A DNA stretch of 64,000 nt, from positions 1-64,000 of the forward strand of contig CAYURO010000018.1 in the NCBI GenBank assembly GCA_964447285.1, read 5' to 3'. The translations under genes were made by a program, and so were the position numbers. Shown here in pieces: positions 25,365 to 33,660 of the stretch; within the stretch, counting starts at the first letter, position 1, and each line of letters starts with the position of its first letter. The notes under the pieces are model-generated. The model did no database searches, was not told the DNA's origin, and was given only the letters and a program-made list of their open reading frames with translations. This stretch comes from CAJBNH01 sp964447285 (lineage in GTDB: Bacteria > Myxococcota_A > UBA9042).

Positions 25365-25803
25365 CGATGAGCCTTAGGTAACGCGAATCACGAGGACGCA
25401 CCCAGGGGGACGCCGTCCAGCCGAGGCTGGAAGCAGGGTGTGCGGATGAGGTGGAAGGAGTTCATGGAAGCCATAGGGATTGAGTTACGCTCTTGACGAA
25501 CAAGAGAAGCAAGACGTGTGCCAGTCCTTGCGCAACTTCGTAAACCGCCGAAATGCCGAATGAAAATGAGAGACAACCGGCCAATTCGTGGACGTGAGAG
25601 GCTGTGGACCCGGTAAGCAATTCCCGGCGTGTCTCAAATTGCGAATATGCGCGGCGAGTCGGGCCCCGACGGTGTTGCAAATTGGTACACACGGTCGCGT
25701 GACACGACTCTTGCCAAGCGACGCGGGTGGCGACACGCTGCCATCGAATGTCCGGCGGCCCCGGGCGTTTGCCCCAAGTGGAGCCGCGATGGGAGGACTG
25801 ACG

Positions 25804-26928
25804 ATGCGATCGACCCCTTGGACAACCTGTGTCGCCCTGTGCGCCTTGGTCACCGGACTTGGCGGGTGCCTCTCGAACACGTACGAGGTGCCGCGCGACG
25901 AGCTGCAGCGCCTGATCAGCCTGCCGGGAGATCAGCGCGGCGGCAACGTGCGCGCCGTCCAACGCTTCGGAACTGCGGATGATCCGCCTGCCGCGCCGCC
26001 GTGGTCGGGCCAGGGAGCTCCCTACGGTATGCAGCAGGGCGTGGCTCCCGGCGTGTACATGGGGCCCTACTTCTATCCCTACGGTGCTCCCTACCACCAT
26101 CCCGTCGTTGTGGATTACGGTTACAATACGCCAGGTTCCTCTTCGTACGAGCCGACCGGCGCCCCTTCCGTCCCCGGTTCAGGTCAGGCCCAGGCGGCTG
26201 CCGGACGCGGGGACGCCAAGGAGGCGATTGCTGCCGTCGTCGCCGTCGCCGTCGTCGTGGGCGTCTCGCTGGCGGTGACCGAGGGCGCGCGCTATGACGG
26301 GGCGGTGGCGGTGCATCCCAAGCATCCCGTGCACTTGATGGGGCCGGGCTATCAGCACGAGGTCGTGGCTTTGGACGAGCTGGGGCCGCAGCACCTGCGC
26401 GACGACTGGGACGCGGTCATCGCGGGCGGCGAAGGGGCCGGGCTGTGGCGTCGCGGTCGGCGGCCGCTGGACCGCGAGGGGATGACGTACCAGATGGGCT
26501 TCGGGTCCTCGGCAGCGTCTCTGTCCGACGCAACTGAGGTGGGCGGTGGCATGGGAGAGCTGCAGATCGGCTACTTCCCCAATCAGTACACAGGCTTGAT
26601 GATGAATGGTGCGTATTCCTCGGGCATCGCGCACGGCGGCGACTTCGTGTCGTGGCGCGTCGGCTTTGAGGGCAAGTGGTACCCGATCGAGATCCTGCGC
26701 TTGCACCTGGGTGGCTATGGCGGGTTCGGTCAGGAGTGGCTCAGGGCCGGCTCCGGACTGCCAGAGACCGACACCTCGCGCCCGTACGTGGGGTACGGCG
26801 GTCTGCTGGAGTTCGACCTGACGACGCGGCTGTCGCTGACGCTGAAGGTGGGCGCGCAGTGGCTGCCGACGCTGCACCTGCAGGACCGCACGACGCCCAC
26901 GCTGGCATTCGGCCTCGCAGTCTACTGA
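25804..26928 (+). CDS. outer-membrane-associated lipoprotein with C-terminal barrel-like region
   Basis: 374 residues. GGGAGG is spaced 7 bases before ATG 25804. Lipobox GLGGC (Cys22). Residues about 70-140 are Pro/Gly/Tyr-rich (GVYMGPYFYPYGAPYHH). A hydrophobic Ala/Val stretch (IAAVVAVAVVVGVSLAV, about 145-165) may be membrane-inserted. From about 230 onward, short alternating strands (YQMGFGSSAASLS, GELQIGYFPNQYTGLMMNGAYSS, RLSLTLKVGAQW) ending LAFGLAVY resemble a beta-barrel or lipocalin-like sheet with a C-terminal aromatic. Function unknown; likely envelope structure. Confidence 0.75.
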   Translation: MRSTPWTTCVALCALVTGLGGCLSNTYEVPRDELQRLISLPGDQRGGNVRAVQRFGTADDPPAAPPWSGQGAPYGMQQGVAPGVYMGPYFYPYGAPYHHPVVVDYGYNTPGSSSYEPTGAPSVPGSGQAQAAAGRGDAKEAIAAVVAVAVVVGVSLAVTEGARYDGAVAVHPKHPVHLMGPGYQHEVVALDELGPQHLRDDWDAVIAGGEGAGLWRRGRRPLDREGMTYQMGFGSSAASLSDATEVGGGMGELQIGYFPNQYTGLMMNGAYSSGIAHGGDFVSWRVGFEGKWYPIEILRLHLGGYGGFGQEWLRAGSGLPETDTSRPYVGYGGLLEFDLTTRLSLTLKVGAQWLPTLHLQDRTTPTLAFGLAVY

Positions 26929-26949
26929 TCCGGCTGGCAATTCAACCGA

Positions 26950-28827
26950 TCAGCGGCGCATCCCAGGGCGCCCGTTCGAGCCCGGGCGCAGGCCGCCGGG
27001 GCGCGCAGCGGGAACCACGGGGCGCGGCTTGGGCTTGACGACCTTGGGCTTCGGCTTGGGCTTGGCAACCTCAGGCGCAACCTCAGGCTTGGGCGTAGGG
27101 GCCGCCACCTCGGGCTCGGGCGCAGGCTGCGGCTCTGGGGCTGGGGCGGCCTCGACGGGGGGCTCTGGCGGCGGTGGCGGCACGGCGGGTTGCGCGTCGC
27201 CCAGCGAGCCCAGGATGCCGCCTGCGATGCCGGCGGAAGGCGCGTCGGGCAGCGTCCCTTCCGGAATTTGCACAGGTGGCGTCTCAGGTTGGGCAACCGG
27301 AGCAGGCTCGGGCGTCACGGCCGGGGCAGCCGCTGCGGCACCCAAAGGCGCGGTGGGAGCGGCGGGGTCCCACGACCCGGCGGTCGGGGCACCGGTTGCC
27401 TCGGTCGGGGTCGCGGGCGCCTCTGCGGTGGCCGGTGCGGTCGCTTCAACCGCTGCGGAATCGGCGGCGGCTGGCGAGTCTTTCGGTCCGAACACGCCCT
27501 GCGAGTAGAGCGTGTACGTCACGACCCCGCCGAGGACGACAAAGGCCAGACCCATCACCAGGCCGACCGTCAGCGAGCTGGGCGGCGGGGTAGCGGGGGC
27601 AACCCGAGGCCGCGCAGGGCCTTGCGCGACAACGGACGTCGGCGGCGTTGCTGCCGGACGAGGCGGGGCGGCAGGTGGAGCGGCCGGCGCTGGACGGGCG
27701 ACGGGAGCAGCACGCGGCGCAGGTGGCGCGCTCAGCGGCGAGGCGGCGGCGGACCGGGATGCGGGAGGCGGCGGCATGTAGGGCGGGGGAGCGGGCGCGG
27801 CGGCCGGGGCGCTGGCGGGGACGAACGGTGGTGGCGCGGTCATTGCGGCGGCGGGCACTGCGGTCGGTTGCACAGCGGGGCTCGTCCCCAGAGATTCGAG
27901 GGCCTGTCGCATCGCGGTCGCGTCCGAGAAGCGGTCAGCGGGGCGCTTGGCCAGCGCGATCTCGACGATCTGGGCAAACTCGGAAGTCACGCCCAGATTC
28001 GGAAGGTTGCGCAGGTCAGGAGGCGCTTCGCCCACCTGTTTCATCATCATCGAGTAGGTGGAGTCTGCCTGGAACGGCAGCTCGGCCGCCACGCAGCCGT
28101 ACAGGACGATGCCCAGCGCGTACAGGTCGCTGCGGCCGTCGATAGGCTGCCCCATGACCTGTTCGGGGCTCATGTACGAAGGCGTCCCCAGCGACGTGCC
28201 GGTGCGGGTCAGCGAGCTGTCGGCCGTCTTGGCAATGCCGAAGTCCAGCACCTTGACGACGGTTTCCGCGCCGTCGATCTCGTGCAGGAAGATGTTGGCG
28301 GGCTTCAGGTCCCGGTGCACCAGACCCACGCGGTGCGCTTCGCCCAAGCTGCGCAGCACCGGGACAGCGATCTCCACGGTCTCTTCTTGAGACATGCGCT
28401 TGCCGTCGCGCTTGTAGCGGGCCAGCCGGTCGGCCAGCGTGTCGCCGCGCAGGCACTCCATCGCAAGGAAGAAGACGCCCTCGTCCGACTGGCCAAAGTC
28501 GAACACCCGAATCGTATTGGGGTGTTGCAGGCCTGCCGTCAGCCGCGCTTCCTTGTAGAAACGCTGGGCGGCCCCGGGGTCGGCATCCGAGTCCAGCAGC
28601 AGCGTCTTGATCGCGACCGTCTGCCCGGTACCGGTGTGCTGTGCCGAGTACACGGTCCCCATGCCGCCGCGGCCGAGCACGTTGCCGATGCGGTAGCGCC
28701 CTGCGAAAACGGAGTTGGGTGTCAGGGCGGCGTTGGAGGGGTGGACGCCCTCGACGATCGTGGCCATGCCGTCATCGGGGCAGTGGGCAAGGTCGGTCTT
28801 CTGGCCGCATTGCAGACAGGTGCGCAT
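26950..28827 (-). CDS. Hanks-type Ser/Thr protein kinase with zinc-ribbon head and membrane anchor
   Basis: 625 residues. N-terminal CLQCGQKTDLAHC zinc-ribbon-like head (C4, C7, C16). Kinase domain about 42-310 with LGRGGMGTVY (P-loop), VAIK, HRDLKPANI, DFGIAKT and MSPEQ, all catalytic residues present. A Pro/Ala-rich linker follows, then a transmembrane helix near 420-445 (LTVGLVMGLAFVVLGGVVTY), and an extracytoplasmic Pro/Ala/Glu-rich tail ending in PKPKPK and RPG-rich sequence. The likely role is envelope-stress or developmental signalling, as in myxobacterial kinases. GGAG lies 8 bases before ATG 28827. An upstream open frame reaches 29751 but overlaps the divergent DUF4920 gene. Confidence 0.92.
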   Translation of the reverse strand: MRTCLQCGQKTDLAHCPDDGMATIVEGVHPSNAALTPNSVFAGRYRIGNVLGRGGMGTVYSAQHTGTGQTVAIKTLLLDSDADPGAAQRFYKEARLTAGLQHPNTIRVFDFGQSDEGVFFLAMECLRGDTLADRLARYKRDGKRMSQEETVEIAVPVLRSLGEAHRVGLVHRDLKPANIFLHEIDGAETVVKVLDFGIAKTADSSLTRTGTSLGTPSYMSPEQVMGQPIDGRSDLYALGIVLYGCVAAELPFQADSTYSMMMKQVGEAPPDLRNLPNLGVTSEFAQIVEIALAKRPADRFSDATAMRQALESLGTSPAVQPTAVPAAAMTAPPPFVPASAPAAAPAPPPYMPPPPASRSAAASPLSAPPAPRAAPVARPAPAAPPAAPPRPAATPPTSVVAQGPARPRVAPATPPPSSLTVGLVMGLAFVVLGGVVTYTLYSQGVFGPKDSPAAADSAAVEATAPATAEAPATPTEATGAPTAGSWDPAAPTAPLGAAAAAPAVTPEPAPVAQPETPPVQIPEGTLPDAPSAGIAGGILGSLGDAQPAVPPPPPEPPVEAAPAPEPQPAPEPEVAAPTPKPEVAPEVAKPKPKPKVVKPKPRPVVPAARPGGLRPGSNGRPGMRR

Positions 28828-29014
28828 CGAGAGCTCCGGGCCGGTGAGTTCAGGTTCGGGGGCGGAAGGTTGGACTTCGCGCCGACTTGGCAGTTGGCGG
28901 AGTGTATCACGGTCAACCTCAGGACCGGAACGGGTCTCGTCGCGTGGGTTCCGGTGCGCTGACACCCCAGACGGCAAGTGTGCGCGAGGCGAACCCACTG
29001 TGCAGCCAGCGCAT

Positions 29015-29030
29015 TGGCCCCTATACTGCT
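29015..29030 (+). promoter_or_regulatory. candidate promoter of the DUF4920 gene
   Basis: TGGCCCCTATACTGCT has GG and GC exactly 10 bases apart, as in sigma-54 -24/-12 elements, and also contains TATACT, a good sigma-70 -10. It lies 45 bp before the start at 29075. Which sigma factor uses it cannot be decided by eye. Confidence 0.4.
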
Positions 29031-29074
29031 GCGCCATTCGGCCCGGCCGCACCGACGGCCAAGGAGATTTCCCG

Positions 29075-29767
29075 ATGCTGCGCCCCCTTTCCATGTCCAC
29101 CGTCGTTGCCGTCCTTGCCCTGACCGCGCTTGCCTGCAACAAGGCCCCGCCCGCCGAACCGCAAGCCGCCGTCGCGCCCGCCCAGGTCGTCGAAACGCCG
29201 CCTGCCGCCGTTCCCGCTGCCGCCACGACGACGACTGAGGAGCCCAAGGCCGAAGGCGCCGCCTGCCCCCACGCCGGCACGTCCGCCTGCGTCCACGGTG
29301 AGCCCACTGCAGACACGTCGATCCCCGCTGCCGCTGGCCCCGCGCTGACGATGCCCGGCACCACGTACGGCGCTGGCGTCACGGTCGCTGAGGTCACGCC
29401 GGTCTCGAAGGTCATCGCGGAGTCGGACACCTTCGTCGGCAAGCGCGTGCGTATCGAGGGCATGGTCACCGACGTCTGCGCGGCCAAGGGCTGCTGGATC
29501 CGCGTGGCAAGCGACAAGGAATTCGAGAACATCCAGATCAAGGTCGACGACGGCGTGATCGTGTTCCCCGTCTCGGTCAAGGGCCAGTACGTGGTGGCGG
29601 AAGGCATCGTGCGCAAGATCCCGCTGACGCTGGAGCAGACCCAGAAGGTGGCGGCGCGCGAGGCGGAGGAGTCTGGCAACACCGCCTTCGACCCCAAGAC
29701 CGTCACCGAGGCCAAGACGATCGTGCGCCTGCAGGGTCTGGGCGCCGTCATTCGCGAGAAGAAGTAG
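29075..29767 (+). CDS. DUF4920-domain lipoprotein
   Basis: 230 residues. AAGGAG before ATG 29075; lipoprotein signal ending ALAC (Cys21); Ala/Pro-rich tether. A CPHAGTSACVHG segment near 65-75 carries Cys/His that could bind metal or haem. The C-terminal ~130 residues match the DUF4920 pattern: VRIEGMVTDVCAAKGCWIRV, with the paired cysteines, then VDDGVIVFPVSVKGQYVVAEGIV. DUF4920 proteins are OB-like periplasmic proteins of unknown function. The stop is immediately followed by the GTG of the PepSY-TM gene, so the two are co-translated. Confidence 0.85.
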   Translation: MLRPLSMSTVVAVLALTALACNKAPPAEPQAAVAPAQVVETPPAAVPAAATTTTEEPKAEGAACPHAGTSACVHGEPTADTSIPAAAGPALTMPGTTYGAGVTVAEVTPVSKVIAESDTFVGKRVRIEGMVTDVCAAKGCWIRVASDKEFENIQIKVDDGVIVFPVSVKGQYVVAEGIVRKIPLTLEQTQKVAAREAEESGNTAFDPKTVTEAKTIVRLQGLGAVIREKK

Positions 29768-30391
29768 GTGGTTGCCCCGGCTTCAGGTTCCCCAGCGACG
29801 CCCCCGGCCGACCGCCCACGCGTCGGCCGCTGGTCCGCGTTCGTCCTGAACCGGGCGTTGCACCGCGACGTTGGCTACTTCGTCAGCGCATTGGCCATCG
29901 TCTACGCCGTCAGCGGTCTGGCGGTGAACCACACGGCCGACTGGAACCCCAGCCTCGACAAGACCACCACGCAGCTGGAGTTGGGACCCCTGCCGACCGA
30001 TCTGGACGCGGCGGAAAAGGCCGTGGTCCAGCGTGCCGGCATCGACCCCTCGCGCGTTCGGGGACGCCATCGCCCGGGACCCGACGTGTTTCGCGTGTTT
30101 CTGGATGAGGGCAGTGAGGCCAAGGTCACCCTGTCGACCGGCAAGGGCACGCTGGTCGATGTGCAGCGGCGCAACGGCCTGTTTGAGGCCAACGCGCTGC
30201 ACCTCAATCATCTCAAGGGTGTATGGACCTGGGTCGCCGACGTGTTTGCGGTCGCGCTGCTGTTTCTGGCCATCGGCGGCCTGTTCATGCTCAAGGGGCG
30301 CAAGGGGCTGATGGGACGGGGGAAGTGGTTCTTCTCGGCCGGCCTGCTGGTGCCCGTAGCGGCAACCGTCTGGTATCACCTGACGCGCTGA
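29768..30391 (+). CDS. PepSY-associated transmembrane protein
   Basis: 207 residues, GTG start directly abutting the previous stop. One transmembrane helix near 35-55 (YFVSALAIVYAVSGLAVNH), a periplasmic PepSY-like module, HLNHLKGVWTWVADVFAVALLFLAIGGLFML for the second helix and a third near the C-terminus. Conserved histidines in AVNH and LHLNH could ligate haem, as in iron-reductase-like PepSY_TM proteins. With the DUF4920 protein it may form a membrane redox or metal-handling pair; this is inference. Confidence 0.8.
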   Translation: MVAPASGSPATPPADRPRVGRWSAFVLNRALHRDVGYFVSALAIVYAVSGLAVNHTADWNPSLDKTTTQLELGPLPTDLDAAEKAVVQRAGIDPSRVRGRHRPGPDVFRVFLDEGSEAKVTLSTGKGTLVDVQRRNGLFEANALHLNHLKGVWTWVADVFAVALLFLAIGGLFMLKGRKGLMGRGKWFFSAGLLVPVAATVWYHLTR

Positions 30392-30406
30392 ATTCCCCAG
30401 TCGACC

Positions 30407-31231
30407 TCAGTCGTTCAGCCCGTCGCCGAACACCCGGCAGGGGATCCCCAGCTCGCTGCGGACCCTGTGCGCAATCGCCTCAGCCACGATGCCCGGCACC
30501 TTGTGCAGCTTCTTCTCGATCGGCGGGCGGTCCAGGGCGTAGAGGTCGACCCGGCGTGGGTGGGCCAGACGCACCAGCTCGAGCCACGCATCTACCTCTG
30601 CCGCAACGGTATTGTCGACGCTGCCTTGGACCAGCAGGGTCTGGACAATCGCGTTGGGCAGCTCACCCGCCGCTACGGCAATGTCGCGAAGCAAGATCGG
30701 CTGGAACGGCATGTTCAGGCGCTCGAACAGCTGCTGACTGCCGCCATCGATCTTGACCGCCACCTCGTCCAACCTTGCGACTGCTCTGCGGATACGCGGA
30801 TGGACCAGCTCGGTGCCGGCCGTCAGCAGGATCGTGGGAACGTGGGGGGCCAGCTCGTCGCGCAGGCGCAGTAGCACCTCGATCGCTTCCGCCACCTGCG
30901 GGTGCAGCGTAGCGTCGCCGTTGCCGCTCAGGACCAGGCCGTGCAGGGGGTATCCGCGGAAGTCGCCGTGATCACGAAGGAGTTCCAGTGCGCCGCGCAG
31001 CTCGCTGGCGAACCGCTCGACACTCGGGAACGGCACGGTGTCCCTGCCCTCGGGCCCCAGCTGGCAGTAGGTGCACCGCAGGCTGCAGCGCTTGTGGTCA
31101 AGCGGCAACAGGTTGATCCCCAAGGTGTTTCCATAGCGTCGGGATGGCACCGGGCCGTAGATCGTGTCCACCGCCAGTGCCGCGTGCACGCTGGGGTCGG
31201 GGCCTGCCGTCTGGGCTGTTTCGCTGACCAT
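30407..31231 (-). CDS. radical SAM protein
   Basis: 274 residues. CSLRCTYCQLG is the C-x3-C-x2-C 4Fe-4S site (phenylalanine replaced by tyrosine in C-x-Y-C, as is common). LSGNGDATLHP replaces the usual GGEP strand. The N-terminal IYGPVPSRRYGNTLGINLLP is typical of a widespread family of stand-alone radical SAM proteins of unknown substrate. No auxiliary cluster follows. GAGGA lies six bases before ATG 31231. Convergent with the PepSY-TM gene. Confidence 0.9.
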   Translation of the reverse strand: MVSETAQTAGPDPSVHAALAVDTIYGPVPSRRYGNTLGINLLPLDHKRCSLRCTYCQLGPEGRDTVPFPSVERFASELRGALELLRDHGDFRGYPLHGLVLSGNGDATLHPQVAEAIEVLLRLRDELAPHVPTILLTAGTELVHPRIRRAVARLDEVAVKIDGGSQQLFERLNMPFQPILLRDIAVAAGELPNAIVQTLLVQGSVDNTVAAEVDAWLELVRLAHPRRVDLYALDRPPIEKKLHKVPGIVAEAIAHRVRSELGIPCRVFGDGLND

Positions 31232-31297
31232 GGTCGTCCTCGCAGTCCTGTTTCCGCTTCTCGTCGGGACCGACTAGCATACGCTCTGGTCGCCGCC

Positions 31298-31313
31298 TTG
31301 GCACGAGTGGTGC
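31298..31313 (+). promoter_or_regulatory. sigma-54-like promoter
   Basis: TTGGCACGAGTGGTGC: GG and GC separated by 10 bases with a near-consensus TGGCACG. It lies 27 bp before the start at 31340 and contains the inverted repeat GGCAC-N5-GTGCC. Confidence 0.4.
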
Positions 31314-31339
31314 CTGACCGCGCGGAGCCCGGGAGTCTC

Positions 31340-32872
31340 ATGCTGCAAGTCTCGCTGCGTCGCCCTCTGCTGATCCTGGCCGGTTGCCTGCTGCCCATCC
31401 TGCTCACGGGCTGTCCAACGCCGTTTACGGCCACGGATCAGGCCGAGGACACCTTGGATGCCGCCACCGACCAGAGCGATACCGCCGCTGACCCGGACGA
31501 CGGTCGCTCACGCCCGCTTCCCGACACCACCGCGGAGACCGTCATGCCCGCCGGCTGCGACCCCGCGTGCCCGATGTGGCAGGCGTGCGTGAATGAGTCG
31601 TGCGAATCCGCGACGTGCCAGACCGACGCGCAGTGCAACCCCGTCCCCGCGGTCGACCCGCCGCACTACTGCTACCGCGGCCAGTGCCAGCTGTTTCAGT
31701 GCTCGGACAAGAGCGACTGCAAGGCCGGCGACGACTGCAACAAACTGACCTACTTGTGCTATTCCCCCGGAACCGGCTGCCAGACCAACCCCAAGGCGTG
31801 CGAGGACGGCGACCCCTGCACCCTGAACACCTGCAACTACGCAAGCGGCGTGTGCGAGGTGACGAACGTCAGCAACTGCTGCGCCACCGTTGCCCAATGC
31901 GACGACAAGGTGGCGTGCACCGTCGACAGCTGCGTGGGCCAGAAGTGCGTGAACGAGCCGGTGGGCGACTGCTGCTCCAGCGACCTCGAGTGCGGCGACG
32001 GCAAGCCCTGCACCACTGACAAGTGCAGCAACGGCCAGTGCGTGTTCACTCCGGTGGCGAACTGCTGCTCCAACGACGGCAACTGCATGGACAGCCTCGA
32101 CATCACCGTCGACACCTGCGTGGTGCAGAAGTGCGTGCACGCATGGCCAGGCATGACGACGACTTGCACGGGCGAGGGGCAGTGCCAGCAGACGGCGTGC
32201 GTCGCCAGTACCTGCGTCTCGGGCAAGTGCAGCTACAGCCCGATTCCGACGGCGACCGGGTGCTGCGAGGCCGACGACCAGTGCCTGACCGACGTCAAGT
32301 GCTTCGTTCCCGCCTGCCAGGGCGGCGTGTGCGGTCAGACGGCGGCGCAGGGCATCGGCGCCCACGTGCGGTATCGCTTCGACACGGCGGCGTTGAACGG
32401 CTGGACGGTCGAGAAGTCCAGTCAGAGCGTGTACTTCCACTTCAGCACGCTAGGGTCGGTCGCCGGCGCGGGCTCCCTGCGCTATGGCAAGCCGGGGGTG
32501 ATGTCGTTCGAGGACTCGACGGCGAACAAAGGCTCGGCCACCAGCCCGGTGCTGACGGTGCCGACCAGCGCCCCCAGCATCGCGTTCTGGGTCGCGCTGG
32601 ACGCGGAGCCGGGAACGGCCGTGCATCAGGTAGGCCTTGACGTGATCGACGTCGCCACGGGCGCGGTAAAGGTCGGTTTGTGGAACAAGAACGATAACTT
32701 GAAGGGAACCACCATGGGCGCATGGAAGGACCAGTTGGTCTCGCTGTCGCCGTGGGCCGGCAAGCAGGTCAAGCTGCGTTTCTGGTTCGATCAGGTGAAG
32801 TACGACACGTCGAACAAAAGCAAGCTGGGCTTCGTGATCGACGAGATCGAGATACAGGGCTCTTGTCCGTAA
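31340..32872 (+). CDS. Cys-rich lipoprotein with beta-sandwich C-terminus
   Basis: 510 residues. GGGAG five bases before ATG 31340; lipobox LLTGC (Cys25); Asp/Thr/Ala linker. Residues about 70-335 contain many cysteines arranged in repeating C-x5-C-x4-C blocks (DGDPCTLNTCNY, DDKVACTVDSCVGQKC, DGKPCTTDKCSNGQC) resembling small disulfide-knotted modules common in Myxococcota surface proteins. The last ~165 residues (VRYRFDTAALNGWTVEKSS ... LGFVIDEIEIQGSC) form a jelly-roll/MAM-like domain. Likely an extracellular adhesion or binding protein. Confidence 0.8.
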   Translation: MLQVSLRRPLLILAGCLLPILLTGCPTPFTATDQAEDTLDAATDQSDTAADPDDGRSRPLPDTTAETVMPAGCDPACPMWQACVNESCESATCQTDAQCNPVPAVDPPHYCYRGQCQLFQCSDKSDCKAGDDCNKLTYLCYSPGTGCQTNPKACEDGDPCTLNTCNYASGVCEVTNVSNCCATVAQCDDKVACTVDSCVGQKCVNEPVGDCCSSDLECGDGKPCTTDKCSNGQCVFTPVANCCSNDGNCMDSLDITVDTCVVQKCVHAWPGMTTTCTGEGQCQQTACVASTCVSGKCSYSPIPTATGCCEADDQCLTDVKCFVPACQGGVCGQTAAQGIGAHVRYRFDTAALNGWTVEKSSQSVYFHFSTLGSVAGAGSLRYGKPGVMSFEDSTANKGSATSPVLTVPTSAPSIAFWVALDAEPGTAVHQVGLDVIDVATGAVKVGLWNKNDNLKGTTMGAWKDQLVSLSPWAGKQVKLRFWFDQVKYDTSNKSKLGFVIDEIEIQGSCP

Positions 32873-32915
32873 CGAGTGGTCTGCACGACCTGCCGTGGAT
32901 CGCCGACGGCCGCCG

Positions 32916-33425
32916 TCAATCCAGCGAGAGTGCGTTCTGATCCTGATCCGCTGCGTCGTCCAGAGCGGCCGTGACGACCAAGTCGTGCTGTATCGGGAAG
33001 TTCACGGAGCGGCCGATGAACGAGATCTGCCGCGACCGCTCGTGCAGCGCGTGGGCCAGGGCGATGTGGGTGGGATCATCCACAACGACGCGAGGTTGCA
33101 GCCGAATCTCGGTGAACTGCAGCACGCCGTTGACGGGCTCCAGCCGTCCCACCGGGTGGTCTTCGTAGGCGATAACAGTCACCCGTTCCCGCGCACACAG
33201 CGCCAGAAAGCTGAGCAGGCGGCAGCTGGCCACGGCCACGAGCAGCAGCTCCTCAGGGTTGTGCAGCGCCGGGTCACCGCGGAAGTGCGGGTCGGCGGAC
33301 CCGACGATGGCGGGCTTTCCATCGAATGTGCAAGTGAATTCGCGGGAGTAGCCGGGGGCGTTGGTCGGGCCGGTCGCGCTTCCGGTCCACGTGACCTGAG
33401 CCTGACAGTGCAGTTCGGCGGTCAT
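32916..33425 (-). CDS. OsmC-family protein
   Basis: 169 residues. OsmC/Ohr fold with EELLLVAVASCRLLSFLALCARE, holding the two reactive cysteines expected in the central helix region, and the early strand VTWTGSATG. Members reduce organic hydroperoxides or are osmotically induced. GGAGG lies six bases before ATG 33425. Convergent with the Cys-rich lipoprotein gene. Confidence 0.92.
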   Translation of the reverse strand: MTAELHCQAQVTWTGSATGPTNAPGYSREFTCTFDGKPAIVGSADPHFRGDPALHNPEELLLVAVASCRLLSFLALCARERVTVIAYEDHPVGRLEPVNGVLQFTEIRLQPRVVVDDPTHIALAHALHERSRQISFIGRSVNFPIQHDLVVTAALDDAADQDQNALSLD

Positions 33426-33588
33426 GCGACACCTCCAAGGTCAATGGAGGATGGTCGACCGCGGCGGACGGCGCAACTGATGAAACACGCTACATGTGGA
33501 AAATGTCTACATACACCCGCGGTTGCGTCAACGTGCAAGTGCGCCGTTCTCTCTGTAGTCCCATGGTGTTGTGTAGCAAGAGCGCAGG

Positions 33589-33604
33589 TGGCACAGACGC
33601 TGCA
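33589..33604 (+). promoter_or_regulatory. sigma-54-like promoter of the VWA lipoprotein
   Basis: TGGCACAGACGCTGCA: intact TGGCAC -24 element and TGCA -12 element with canonical spacing. It lies 57 bp before the start at 33661. This is the best sigma-54 match seen in the window. Confidence 0.5.
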
Positions 33605-33660
33605 ACTGGTTGGGCCGGCAGCCACGCGCTCGCACTCTTCCCACCCTCCGGAGGTCCCCC

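Larger units (their letters stand above)
25214..25803. other. 590-bp gap without a recognisable gene
   Basis: It holds an inverted repeat (25251-25290), a strong ribosome site with a 16-codon frame (25314-25364), a hairpin CTCTTG-N5-CAAGAG near 25493-25509, and a stretch (about 25490-25700) visibly richer in A/T than its surroundings. A minus-strand 62-codon frame at 25388-25576 and a plus-strand 16-codon frame at 25446 exist, but neither shows family features. Confidence 0.5.

Noticed and set aside
25388..25576. 62-codon minus-strand frame in the 25-kb gap
   Set aside because: No ribosome site and no recognisable pattern; kept only as part of the gap description.
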